A stretch of 64,000 nt of DNA from Cylindrospermopsis curvispora GIHE-G1 (GTDB lineage: Bacteria > Cyanobacteriota > Cyanobacteriia > Cyanobacteriales > Nostocaceae): the NCBI RefSeq assembly GCF_014489415.1, contig NZ_CP060822.1, positions 3,846,737-3,910,736 of the forward strand. The letters are read 5' to 3'. Position numbers and translations under genes: made by a program. The notes beneath the pieces are model-generated. The model did not search any database. It saw only the letters and a program-made list of their open reading frames with translations, and was not told the DNA's origin. Positions 7,734 through 16,957 of this stretch are shown here, one piece after another (positions within the stretch are counted from its first letter, which is position 1; every line of letters begins with the position of its first letter).

Positions 7734-9535
7734 TACTTTAATAAATTTAGATTTTCTAGTCTATCAATGATTTGGTTAATTTCCATTTTATCAGTAGTTT
7801 TATACATCAAATCATATAAATTTGCCTGATTCATGTTAGGGTTATCATGGAAAATAAAATCAATATTGAAATTAAAATTAATTCCCCCAATGTAAGCTAC
7901 TTTATTCCCTAAAATAGTAATCTTAGCATGGAGATTATCAATCTTGCGAATATTCTGAACATTAAAGCTCCTCCTATAGAAGTTTTCATATCTCACAGAC
8001 ACACTCGAATCAATAAAAACTCTCGTATTTAATGAACCAAGATAACCTGCTATTTCCCTAGATGGTTGAAAACTACGACTATAAATTCTGATCTGTTCAT
8101 TGTGAGGAAAATTGCGGAGGTTTTCTATCAAATCTTGCTGATATTGTGCTGATGTCAAAAAGTTATCATGATTTTTTCTATATCTTCGAGGATAAATCAC
8201 GGAGCGCAACCGAAATCCATCACTATTAGCATCAGGTATAACCTCATTTTTACTGTGATTATACCAAAAATTTTGGAAATAACTAATTAGATGTTCATGC
8301 TGAGAATTATTACTAACGACTATTCCAGCTTCCGTATTAAAGTCCAAACTGCGACGAGTCAGATTACAGGACCCCAGATAAGCAGCTTTTTCCGAAATAT
8401 AGGTTTTTAAATGGAAAGCACCACTACGAATCAGTATATTCTCACTCAACAGCATTCTCAAACAAGATTTTTTACGTTCATCGGTTATTTGATATTGTTC
8501 CGGTATGACCATAGAATCTGATATTTGTTCATCAATGCGGTCTAAAAGTTCATTGTTTAAATCTGTTAATATATAAACAGGTAATTTTGCGGACTTGTGA
8601 CAAATTAATTCTGTTAAGTGCTCATCCTCAATAATATAACTAGAAACTAGTAAAAACTCACTTGCTTGGTCAATAATTTGGTGGATAGTTCTCCGATTTT
8701 TACCACTATCGATTACAAAACTAATTTGAGACGCATGTGAGGGATTTGGTTGTAGTTCATCAGGTAAACCTATGGGTTGATATTGGTATGTTGACACATA
8801 TTGATCAACTAGTAACTGAACATCTGTGGTCAATTTTGATATATAATCTTCCTGTATTTTGCTACTAAATCCTAGGAATGTAATAGCAGATCTTAATCTG
8901 ATAGGTAATTCCTCTATAGGAATCCAAATTTTCACTTGTTGAACATTATTATTAGATAGGTGACAATCAAAATTAAGAAAGAAATTATTTAAATCATGAG
9001 ATTTCAAAGCATAATTAATTTTTTCCAAATCAGGTAAATTTTGCCAATAATCTTGAGATGCGTTCCATAGTAGTTGGATAAAATCTGAGTTTAAACCTGG
9101 GTAATCAGATTCTTGTATAGTCAGGAGGTAATTTCCCATTTGTTCATAAACAGTACCAGAAAAAATAGGAATTTGTGTATCTCCTGCTGTTAAACTAATG
9201 CTTCCTTCCTCGCAGACAAAGTTATAAGCATATTCCTGAATATCTCGATCATTTAATTGAGAGTCTATATGTTTGAGCAACTTGAGAGATGGTACTTGGT
9301 AAATATCACTTGCTCTCATAGCACCACGACTTTGTTTGCACAAGTTAATTAAAACCGATTCTGGGATAAAATCTAATCCGAAAGATTGACGTAACAATTC
9401 AGGTGTTCTTCTCCGATATTTGGTAGATATCGCTTGTACTTCTTGAACTAAATAATTTAAGGATACGGATGTAGCTTGTGTTCCATTTAATAGCAGTCTT
9501 TCAAATTTTCCCGATAATCTAACTTGTATTTTCAT
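7733..9535 (-). CDS. PLD-family phosphodiesterase/nuclease with two HKD motifs
   Basis: 600 residues. Two phospholipase D-type half-sites are visible. The first is H375-L-K377 followed by GSCN at 388-391; the second is H536-A-K538 followed by GGIN at 550-553. The acidic residue four positions after Lys in classical HKD motifs is replaced by Glu-like or Asn positions. About 270 residues precede the catalytic part and match nothing I know. There is no signal peptide, so a cytosolic nuclease rather than a lipase is likely. It lies 31 bp after the helicase gene on the same strand. PLD nucleases are common effectors in defence loci such as DISARM and McrBC relatives. The role here is inferred from that context. 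Confidence 0.85.
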   Translation of the reverse strand: MKIQVRLSGKFERLLLNGTQATSVSLNYLVQEVQAISTKYRRRTPELLRQSFGLDFIPESVLINLCKQSRGAMRASDIYQVPSLKLLKHIDSQLNDRDIQEYAYNFVCEEGSISLTAGDTQIPIFSGTVYEQMGNYLLTIQESDYPGLNSDFIQLLWNASQDYWQNLPDLEKINYALKSHDLNNFFLNFDCHLSNNNVQQVKIWIPIEELPIRLRSAITFLGFSSKIQEDYISKLTTDVQLLVDQYVSTYQYQPIGLPDELQPNPSHASQISFVIDSGKNRRTIHQIIDQASEFLLVSSYIIEDEHLTELICHKSAKLPVYILTDLNNELLDRIDEQISDSMVIPEQYQITDERKKSCLRMLLSENILIRSGAFHLKTYISEKAAYLGSCNLTRRSLDFNTEAGIVVSNNSQHEHLISYFQNFWYNHSKNEVIPDANSDGFRLRSVIYPRRYRKNHDNFLTSAQYQQDLIENLRNFPHNEQIRIYSRSFQPSREIAGYLGSLNTRVFIDSSVSVRYENFYRRSFNVQNIRKIDNLHAKITILGNKVAYIGGINFNFNIDFIFHDNPNMNQANLYDLMYKTTDKMEINQIIDRLENLNLLK

Positions 9536-9566
9536 AATTCACGGTTGATTGAGATGGGGACTTGAT

Positions 9567-11297
9567 TTAGATGATAACTTGACGTTCTTGAGAGACAGCA
9601 GGATGATATAATAATGATCTAAGGGGAGAATTATATCTTCGCCATACATCACAGTCACCAAATAAAAATAGATAATCTTTTGCTCTTGTTAGGGCTATAT
9701 TAATATCCTCTACTGGAATATTTTTAGGACTACCTGAACAATTAACCATAATGATTTTCCTTTCCTTTCCACTCCATTCTCCTGCTGTACCAACAAATAG
9801 TTGATTCTGATATATGGATGAGATTGTAGGTAAAATTTCCTTAATAGCATCTGTCTGGGTTGGAGAAAATGTAATCATCCCTATTTCGGACATAACTTGT
9901 CCATCCTGATTTCTGATTAATTTTTCTAAAAATCTAACCATATTTTCTGCTACGGGTTTATCCCCTACCATGGTGTCAGATACATCTTGCCAAATAATTC
10001 TTCTATTAATTTGCGATAGATTGATTCCAGGTAGGTTATCATCAATGTAATATGACTGACTATATACCCAATAATTACAAATACACGAGTAGACAACTTT
10101 AGCCATGACTGGATGTAGTCTAAACTGTTCCTTTAATGTACAAACATAAGCTGGTGATAAATGCCTTTGCAGCCATTGAAAGCAATTAAATTGCAAACAG
10201 TTATAAGGATATGGGATAGATTTTTTAGCTTGTCCATATGTTGGAGACATATCTTCACCAAACAAAACCAGTTTTTTGCATAATCCTGCCAAAAATAATA
10301 GCTCTATCCAATGGAGACGATTTGCTTCTTCTACGATGATTATATCAAAACTAGTTTCCCATAAAACCCTATTTTCCACCTGCATGAACTCAGCAACAGT
10401 ACCAGTAATAGTGACTTGTGGATTGGCTAAAAGTTGACGGGCAATTTCTTCAATTCCTGCTTGTGAGAGGTGATTATAAATTTGGCTTAATCTTAATTGC
10501 TCTTGTAAAAAAGGCAATAGTTGTTTCAACCGATAAGCTAATAAGTTTAGTCTTGCTTGGGTTAAGTTTTGAAATTCTGACTCTAACTTTAGTATATCTG
10601 CTAATTGTTGATAGGTGTTATTTTCAATAATTGGCAACCATGTTTCTAATTTTGCTGGTGTTCTTAATTTTGACAACTCTACATCTGGTAGTAAATGTAA
10701 TGGCAAATAATCCATTTTAGCTTGAGCTAAATTATCATAACGTAAGCGATTGATTACCTTTTGATAATAATCCCCTTGTGGGGAAAGTACCAGTGGATAA
10801 GTTGTTAGGTTATAATAGGGTGACAAGGATGCCAAATTATGAGCTAAAATCAACATCTTATGAGAACAATCAATAGCCACTTGAGCAAGATTTTTAGCAA
10901 TAGAGGTTTTTCCTGTTGCTCCTGTTCCGGAAATCACAGTGATAGGACTATTTGAAAGTGCCATTTCCAACGCTATTTGTTGATTTCCACTCAGGGGAAT
11001 CCTAGGACTAATGGAAGGAAAGTTTAAGGATAATCGCTCCTGAGAGTAAAATGCGCTGTTCCTACAGATCGTTTGTATGATTACCTCTATGGATAATGAG
11101 GCAAAATTGTAAATCTCTAATAGTTTTTCCCATTGTGCTTGGGTAACAGGTGAAATTTCAGCTGCTGTATATATTAAATTTTTTAATTGTCTTTTAAATC
11201 CGCCTCTATCAAGTTCCTCAATTTTATTTTCTTCAGTTTCATTAGGTTCGTTAAAGTTCATACTAAAGTCCATATTGTAATTCTCATTATAAGTCAT
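9567..11297 (-). CDS. Superfamily 1 (Upf1-like) helicase
   Basis: 576 residues. Helicase motifs appear in order: Q-motif-like LSGNQQIAL (about 102-110), Walker A GTGATGKTS (124-132), motif II IVEEAN (321-326), a motif III-like FGEDMSP (346-352), EQFRLHP (390-396), FVGTAGEWSGKER (501-513) and motif VI INIALTRAKDYLFLFGD (532-548). The long insertion between motifs Ia and II (roughly 160-310) is helical and could be a 1B/stalk region. Motif II has Glu where most members have Asp, and motif III lacks the usual Gln. It starts 11 bp after the McrC-like gene. It probably moves on or remodels RNA or DNA in a defence system. Confidence 0.88.
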   Translation of the reverse strand: MTYNENYNMDFSMNFNEPNETEENKIEELDRGGFKRQLKNLIYTAAEISPVTQAQWEKLLEIYNFASLSIEVIIQTICRNSAFYSQERLSLNFPSISPRIPLSGNQQIALEMALSNSPITVISGTGATGKTSIAKNLAQVAIDCSHKMLILAHNLASLSPYYNLTTYPLVLSPQGDYYQKVINRLRYDNLAQAKMDYLPLHLLPDVELSKLRTPAKLETWLPIIENNTYQQLADILKLESEFQNLTQARLNLLAYRLKQLLPFLQEQLRLSQIYNHLSQAGIEEIARQLLANPQVTITGTVAEFMQVENRVLWETSFDIIIVEEANRLHWIELLFLAGLCKKLVLFGEDMSPTYGQAKKSIPYPYNCLQFNCFQWLQRHLSPAYVCTLKEQFRLHPVMAKVVYSCICNYWVYSQSYYIDDNLPGINLSQINRRIIWQDVSDTMVGDKPVAENMVRFLEKLIRNQDGQVMSEIGMITFSPTQTDAIKEILPTISSIYQNQLFVGTAGEWSGKERKIIMVNCSGSPKNIPVEDINIALTRAKDYLFLFGDCDVWRRYNSPLRSLLYHPAVSQERQVII

Positions 11298-11308
11298 AGT
11301 ATCTTCTG

Positions 11309-12907
11309 TTAATTGCGTTCAAGCAAATTGGTGATCATTTTGGTAATTATTTCAACGGTTGGATAAAATCCCTGCTCCGTCAAATTTTCCGGTAACTTCA
11401 TTAACCTGAAATTTTGAGATGCAATTTCTAGATTATGATTTTCCCCATAACTCGAATTATAAGTTGACGGATGTTCTTGTAAATATAATACAATTGCTTG
11501 TGAAAATGAATCAAAACTTCTACTTCTTTTTTGCATTTCACTAATTACATCCTGACTGGGAACATACCAAAATACCCAAATGGGAAATTCTAACTTTGTG
11601 GAATTTAGTTCCCCAGAATCTAACTGATGAATTTCTAAGGTTAACACCCAATCACCTCTAGAAATTTCAGCTGGTTTCTGCAAACCAAATACATAAACTT
11701 GGTTCTGTAAAAATACTCTAACTGTAACATTTTGATCTCTAGTTAAATAACATCCTTGATCAGCAATTAAGTTAGATTTAACCAGGGAACTAGCATTTAT
11801 ATTTACATGATTAAATTTGAGTAATGCCGCTGTGAAGTAAATATAAACCACATCCGCCAATAAGGAATTTCTAAAACTCCATAACTTCTCTTTTTCATAC
11901 CTCTTGCGTACATATTCTAAATATGCCTGATAAAAACTCTTATATGTAGCATTTTGCTGTAGCACATAATTTGGTTTTGTGAACTGATAGTTTTTATTTT
12001 GAATCGTATTAACTATTGGCTGACTTTGAAACAAATCAATTACTAATCTAATTTTTCTAACTTCTCCCCTAAACTGAACTGCTCCACTTCTTTCATATTG
12101 AAAACAACTCAAGTGTAAATATCGAGTAAAATAAACCAGAAATTTATTTTCAGGAGTGTTAAAATCTTGATATCGTTGAATCCCCATTAGTTCTTGTTTT
12201 GAACCAGCTTTTTCTACAGCAGTTAACCCAGGTCTACGAATATAATCTCGTAAACAATAACTATCCATTTCTTGAATTTTTCCTACTGGCATTGATTCTG
12301 CTTGTCTTCTCAGTTGATGACGTAGCTTGTCACCAATTAATTCTAACTTTCGGCGCAATTGATATTTTTTATCTAAGCTGATTACAATTGGTAAATTGGC
12401 ATCTTTAAGGTTCACAGAGTGTAACTTTTGTGGTACTCGACTGAGCAAAATATGAGATTCCATATTAAATCTTACGGTATTTTCTCCACTAAATATGTCT
12501 GTAAACATGCCAATAAATAACCGGATTAATTCGGATACTGTTTTATCCAAACGATTTCCTAATCTATTTTCCCATTCTTCGATTTCTGCTTCCTCTTTAA
12601 TAGTTTCTAGATCCATAACTTGACCCATGATAGGTAATTTATAAGATTTTTTAGAAACTTCTAAATTCAATACAGACCTTAAATCCTGCCAATTATGTTC
12701 ATCAGAATAGGATAAATTAGCTGGTTGTAAATAGGGAAACCCGATTTGATAAACTCCCGGAACAATGGTGATAAACCAAGACGATAAAGATAAATCTTCA
12801 TATGGTTCCAAAACAATAATTGGACGGTCGCTGGCACTCAATTCAGTCGAATTTGAAATCGGGTCAGACTGATTCAGATAGGCAAATAAATTGGAATATA
12901 TTTTCAT
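11309..12907 (-). CDS. DUF2357/McrC-like partner protein
   Basis: 532 residues. The segment YQDFNTPENKFLVYFTRYL matches the conserved 'TPEN' signature of DUF2357 proteins, which sit beside McrB-like AAA+ proteins and act as McrC-type subunits. The N-terminal 180 residues are strand-rich. I could not find a clean PD-(D/E)xK nuclease triad in the C-terminal part; the nearest match, DWVLTLEIHQ, lacks the Lys. It may be a structural adaptor or carry a divergent nuclease. Its ATG overlaps the stop of the AAA+ gene by one base (TAATG), which suggests translational coupling and complex formation. Confidence 0.78.
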   Translation of the reverse strand: MKIYSNLFAYLNQSDPISNSTELSASDRPIIVLEPYEDLSLSSWFITIVPGVYQIGFPYLQPANLSYSDEHNWQDLRSVLNLEVSKKSYKLPIMGQVMDLETIKEEAEIEEWENRLGNRLDKTVSELIRLFIGMFTDIFSGENTVRFNMESHILLSRVPQKLHSVNLKDANLPIVISLDKKYQLRRKLELIGDKLRHQLRRQAESMPVGKIQEMDSYCLRDYIRRPGLTAVEKAGSKQELMGIQRYQDFNTPENKFLVYFTRYLHLSCFQYERSGAVQFRGEVRKIRLVIDLFQSQPIVNTIQNKNYQFTKPNYVLQQNATYKSFYQAYLEYVRKRYEKEKLWSFRNSLLADVVYIYFTAALLKFNHVNINASSLVKSNLIADQGCYLTRDQNVTVRVFLQNQVYVFGLQKPAEISRGDWVLTLEIHQLDSGELNSTKLEFPIWVFWYVPSQDVISEMQKRSRSFDSFSQAIVLYLQEHPSTYNSSYGENHNLEIASQNFRLMKLPENLTEQGFYPTVEIITKMITNLLERN

Positions 12908-15138
12908 TATACCTCTTCATCTTCATATACTAAACCCTGCCAAGTAAACTGTCCATAACGCCCCTTTCTTGCTTTATCAAAGGCTGTAATTAATGGTTGA
13001 TCATTGATATCATCAATAATTCTGCCCATTTCTTCTAGCTGCTCATGAGCTTCGTCAACCATCACTCCTCGTAATTTGGGCAACAGTTTCTGTCCAAATT
13101 GATCAGCGAGGGCAAATTTAAAAGCTGGGGATTCAATACTCTCCACTTGTGGATAGTTAACCACATATTGAGTAATAGCTTGGTAAACACGATGTGCAAA
13201 TGGGTGTCCCATTTTTTCCATTACCTCATTAGCTTGGTTCAGGAAATATTTGACGCTCCTAACTATTTCAGAATTGGGATTGGGCAATTTCACCCACGAT
13301 TGAAAATGAGAATAGGGTAGATAACTGGAATCCTGATATTGAACTGTTGCTCCTTGATTCTCCTGACGCAATTTTAAATTTTGTGGTCTACCAAAGGTTA
13401 AGACATTTGCTCTATCTAGTACTTTGTCAGATAGGGTCTGTGTAGTTTCATCTTCATTCATCGTTCCCACAAATAAAAAGGAGTTGGGAATTTGTAAACG
13501 ACGTTCATTTTCACGAATTCGCAAACTACCTACATCCAGTTCTAAGTGGGTCGGGTGATTACGGCGACTTTCCAATTTAGACAAAAACTCACTAAAGTAA
13601 TATTCCACTCTGGCTAAATTCATTTCATCCAGTAACACAATGACTATTCTGTCCTGCATTTCTGGCTGTCCATATTGATATAGTCCTCTCATTAAGTCAG
13701 TTGGTTTAAATTTCTTTTCCACATAGTTATAAAAACCCTGCAAATCCTGGGGAGAATCCCATCGTGGTTGTACAGCTAATGTTAGTAATTGGGCACCAAG
13801 ATAATTGGCATATCTTTGCGGTAGTTCACTTTTACCCGTCCCACTAATCCCTGCTAAAATTACTAAGGCAGAAATGTCTTGTACTTTTAAAGATGTGTGG
13901 AAAGCATTAACTGTTCTAGTTGAAAAAGTTAATCCTTGGGACCTAATTCTAGTAATAAAATCAGCTATAAATTCTGATTCTTGCTTTCTTGGTTTAATTA
14001 TTTGTGGTAGATTATTCCAAAGCTTTTCTTTCAAAGGCTGTAAGGCTAATTCCGCACTATTTTCTATTTCTACAATTTCCTGTTTGTATCTACTAATTGT
14101 TCTTTCAAGTTCCTGTTTTTGTTCTTGTAAATGACCATTGCTCTCTTCTAAAGCTGCTTTCTTACCCTGCCAAGTCTGTGTTTCTGTTTCTACCTCTCTT
14201 AACCTTGAGCTTTCGTCTGCAATACTCAGTCTTAAACTATGTAATTTTTCTCTTAATTCTTGGACTTTTTGGTATTCGTTTTGATTTTCTTGGATTGAAT
14301 GTAAAATTTGTTGTTTTTCTAATTCTAACCTTTGTATTTCTGGTCTTAACTGATTAACTTTTACCTCATAATCTTGGTTTTGTTTAATAATATTATCATA
14401 GGTAAAACGCAACAATTCTAAATCAGCTGCACGTTGTTCTAGTTCCTGAGACTGATTTTTCAGATTTTCAACTTGTGTGGTCAACTTCTCTAAATCAATT
14501 TCTTTAGCCCGTAATTCCAATTCAATAGAAACAGTTTCTTGTCTGCGGGAATCTAAGGATTCCAGTTGAGAGGTGAGCCCACTGATTTTTCCTTCTAAAG
14601 CACTTTTCTCAATTCTAGATTGTTCAATTGCTCGTCTGAGTTCTTCCAATTCTAATAAACGAGGATTCTCTTGATTAATCACACTGATGCGATTTTCCAA
14701 TTCCTGTTTTTGTGCTGTCAGATTGGCAACTGTTTGGGTAATATCTTCCAATCTAGACTGATTTTGCTCCCATTCTCTTCTAATGAATTCTAACTCAGCT
14801 TGCTGATTACCTAATTTCCCTCTCAGGACTACTAGATTTTCTTCTTCCCTTTCTCGGTCTTGTTGTAACTGCTTTACAGTGGGCCTAAGAGTTTCTATTT
14901 GTTGGATTAGGTTTGTTGATTCTTGTCTTGTCAGTTCCCGATTTTTTAGTTCCTCAAGCTTAACTAATGTGACCCGATTTCTATCATCTTCCAACTTGCG
15001 AACTACAGAAGCTCCCATAATAGCACCAGCAGTGCTACTTAATACCCCTATACTAGCTTGTCCGTTAGCTATACCCGTCAAGATAACACCAATACCCACA
15101 CCCGCACTAAGCCCACTAACTATAATCAGATCCTTCAT
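12907..15138 (-). CDS. McrB-like AAA+ protein with N-terminal membrane anchor and long coiled coil
   Basis: About 743 residues from the ATG at 15138; an upstream in-frame start at 15195 adds 19 residues without family support. Order of parts: two hydrophobic segments in the first 50 residues (LIIVSGLSAGVGIGVILTG and a second Gly/Ala-rich one), about 330 residues of heptad-rich coiled coil, then an AAA+ domain. That domain has Walker A GISGTGKSEL, Walker B VLLDEMNLARVEYYFSEFL, sensor-1 FVGTMNED and arginine-finger region DKVLDRA. The DEMNLARVE and VGTMNED motifs place it in the McrB group. The GTP-specifying NTAD of McrB reads NEDE here, so the nucleotide used is uncertain. It is the first gene of the five-gene operon. 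Confidence 0.9.
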   Translation of the reverse strand: MKDLIIVSGLSAGVGIGVILTGIANGQASIGVLSSTAGAIMGASVVRKLEDDRNRVTLVKLEELKNRELTRQESTNLIQQIETLRPTVKQLQQDREREEENLVVLRGKLGNQQAELEFIRREWEQNQSRLEDITQTVANLTAQKQELENRISVINQENPRLLELEELRRAIEQSRIEKSALEGKISGLTSQLESLDSRRQETVSIELELRAKEIDLEKLTTQVENLKNQSQELEQRAADLELLRFTYDNIIKQNQDYEVKVNQLRPEIQRLELEKQQILHSIQENQNEYQKVQELREKLHSLRLSIADESSRLREVETETQTWQGKKAALEESNGHLQEQKQELERTISRYKQEIVEIENSAELALQPLKEKLWNNLPQIIKPRKQESEFIADFITRIRSQGLTFSTRTVNAFHTSLKVQDISALVILAGISGTGKSELPQRYANYLGAQLLTLAVQPRWDSPQDLQGFYNYVEKKFKPTDLMRGLYQYGQPEMQDRIVIVLLDEMNLARVEYYFSEFLSKLESRRNHPTHLELDVGSLRIRENERRLQIPNSFLFVGTMNEDETTQTLSDKVLDRANVLTFGRPQNLKLRQENQGATVQYQDSSYLPYSHFQSWVKLPNPNSEIVRSVKYFLNQANEVMEKMGHPFAHRVYQAITQYVVNYPQVESIESPAFKFALADQFGQKLLPKLRGVMVDEAHEQLEEMGRIIDDINDQPLITAFDKARKGRYGQFTWQGLVYEDEEV

Positions 15139-15281
15139 GCTAACCCAATACCCCCTTTTATACAACACAGACACTGTAAACAAGCGGAAAGCCACTTAGC
15201 ATCTATCAAAAGATAGATATTTTTCCACTTAGCTTCTCAATTCCCTACTTCCTCTTATCATACTTGTCAAACATTCCTCAC

Positions 15282-15737
15282 ATGGATTACCATGGTGGGC
15301 ATGATACGTCAGGGCTATTTAGCACAATGAAAGCATTTGAATATATACCACCACTACAGCCTCAAAAACCATCTTCAACTGTACGCCGTCAGTCGAAAAG
15401 ACACCTTCGCCAGCGATCGCAATTAATTATGGCAATGGAAGTTTTTGGCAAAATCATAGTAAATTTACTTATTATTTCAGTATCAATATCTGCACTGACA
15501 CGGCTGTTCCCCTATTACTGGTTACAGCAAGACAAGTTAGAAAATATAGAGACACAAGTTAAGCTTATGAAAACTCGCGTTCGCACCCTAAGAGAAGAAT
15601 TTACCCGTAATTTTGATCCTAGTCAAGCTCAAAGCATTATGAGAGAACACTCTTACCGCTTACAACCTAACCAGCGACAAATTATACTGGTTAATCCAGA
15701 TAGAAAAACTGTCGAAGCCCTAGATTCCACGCAGTAA
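15282..15737 (+). CDS. Conserved cyanobacterial single-pass membrane protein with coiled coil
   Basis: About 151 residues from the ATG at 15282; an in-frame TTG at 15264 is less likely. A basic segment (RRQSKRHLRQRSQ) precedes one transmembrane helix (FGKIIVNLLIISVSISAL). A short coiled coil (LENIETQVKLMKTRVRTLREEF) and a C-terminal tail follow. This short-cytoplasmic-tail, TM, coiled-coil topology resembles FtsL/DivIC-type division proteins, but I see no diagnostic motif. It is divergent from the McrB-like gene and marks the return to core genome. Confidence 0.75.
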   Translation: MDYHGGHDTSGLFSTMKAFEYIPPLQPQKPSSTVRRQSKRHLRQRSQLIMAMEVFGKIIVNLLIISVSISALTRLFPYYWLQQDKLENIETQVKLMKTRVRTLREEFTRNFDPSQAQSIMREHSYRLQPNQRQIILVNPDRKTVEALDSTQ

Positions 15738-15780
15738 AAGGTAGTGAGGAAACTATCCTCAGCTACCCCATCTTACCATT

Positions 15781-15865
15781 TAAGTGGGTTGAAGTATAAA
15801 ACCCAACGCCCGCATGGGTTTCGTTCCTCAACCCATTCTACAAATAATTGTGCCCCCTACTTATT
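15781..15865 (+). repeat. MITE-like intergenic repeat, copy 4
   Basis: It starts AAGTGGGTTGAAGTATAAAACCC, has CCGCATGGGTTTCG in the middle, and ends CTACAAATAATTGTGCCCCCTACTTA. It is a direct copy of 5069-5150, and its end matches the inverse of 7668-7693. Confidence 0.7.
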
Positions 15866-15869
15866 TAGT

Positions 15870-16598
15870 TCATTTATACGTGTAAAAACCTAATTCTCCT
15901 AACCAATTTTCCACTTGTAGCCTTAGCCTATAGGTGATTATATCCCCTATCTTATCTAAGGAATTTGTATGGGATAAGACCCTACGGTAATCTGCGATCG
16001 CACAGTTCCAATCGCCCCACAGGTGGTAACTCCTACCCCGTTCTGACCAAATGTGAATCTCGAGTTGACCAAACAGCAGGGCAATTTCAAAATCATCAAT
16101 GGCATCTTTGTACTCTCCTAATTCTCGTAAGGTAATACCCCGATTAATCCAGGCGCGCACGTAGCGGGGATTTAAATCCAAAGCTTGGTCATAATCAGAC
16201 ATGGCCTTAACTAAATCGCCGCCAGCAGCATAGTAGTTAGCTCGGTTATTATAGACGCTGGCCAACCTGGGGTTCAACTGCATGGCAGTATTGTAGTCCA
16301 GTAGTGCTTTTTGAGCATGACCGCTTTGAAAGTAGATTAACCCCCTGTTATTATAGTCAATAGCATTTTCAGGATGACTATCAATTATTTGGTTCAGCAA
16401 GGCGATCGCCTTTGTGTACTCTCCTTGATGAGCTAATTGTAAAGCGTATGATCGCATATACTTCTCATCCTTTAAAGACCCCATGTCTGGAGCTGCTAAT
16501 TTTTTTTGGTTATAAGACTTGTAAGAACTTTGCCAATTGTTTCTTTTATATAAGGGGTTATTGTCAGTGTGAGAGTTAAAAAAAGAGTAAGTATCCAT
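15870..16598 (-). CDS. Tetratricopeptide repeat protein
   Basis: 242 residues. At least four TPR units run from about residue 50 to 205 (AYNNRGLIYFQSGHAQKALLDY-type, ASVYNNRANYYAAGGDLVKAM, VRAWINRGITLRELGEYKDAI and a related last unit). There is no signal peptide or membrane segment. TPRs are protein-binding scaffolds, and nothing in the sequence or neighbours reveals the partner. It appears monocistronic. Confidence 0.88.
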   Translation of the reverse strand: MDTYSFFNSHTDNNPLYKRNNWQSSYKSYNQKKLAAPDMGSLKDEKYMRSYALQLAHQGEYTKAIALLNQIIDSHPENAIDYNNRGLIYFQSGHAQKALLDYNTAMQLNPRLASVYNNRANYYAAGGDLVKAMSDYDQALDLNPRYVRAWINRGITLRELGEYKDAIDDFEIALLFGQLEIHIWSERGRSYHLWGDWNCAIADYRRVLSHTNSLDKIGDIITYRLRLQVENWLGELGFYTYK

Positions 16599-16624
16599 AT
16601 ATTTCTGCCCAAGCTAATTGCCCT

Positions 16625-16714
16625 ATGAAATCAAACGATAAAATTTTTCTTGCTGGTAGTTTAGGTGTACTACTGTATTACTATTATGCCATCTGTGTGC
16701 CATTTAGAGATTAA
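16625..16714 (+). CDS. Possible 29-residue membrane peptide
   Basis: ATG at 16625, stop at 16712-16714. The peptide is a charged head (MKSNDK), a hydrophobic helix (IFLAGSLGVLLYYYYAICV) and a short PFRD tail, similar in size and layout to the small photosystem and cytochrome b6f subunits. No clear ribosome-binding site is present and I match it to no known subunit. It lies in the 360-bp gap between two genes, where nothing else is visible. Confidence 0.3.
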   Translation: MKSNDKIFLAGSLGVLLYYYYAICVPFRD

Positions 16715-16957
16715 GGAGTAAACAGGTGAGAATCAATTCAAACTACCTATACAATTAGGCCATAGACCCAGAAACATATACATCACTCCCAAGACTAATT
16801 CCAGACAGAATTTGGGTGTGTGTCAAAATTGAGGAAGCAGGGAGTTACAATCAGGCAAAAAGCTGATTAACACTCTGTGTGGTCACTCCCTAGTGTCACC
16901 CTGTACCATTGCATAAACCCAAAAATTCACGAAAAATTCACATTCCGAGTAAACTCC

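Noticed and set aside
13099..14357. Several plus-strand ORFs inside the McrB-like gene
   Set aside because: They are antisense to coiled-coil coding sequence with strong motifs in the minus frame.
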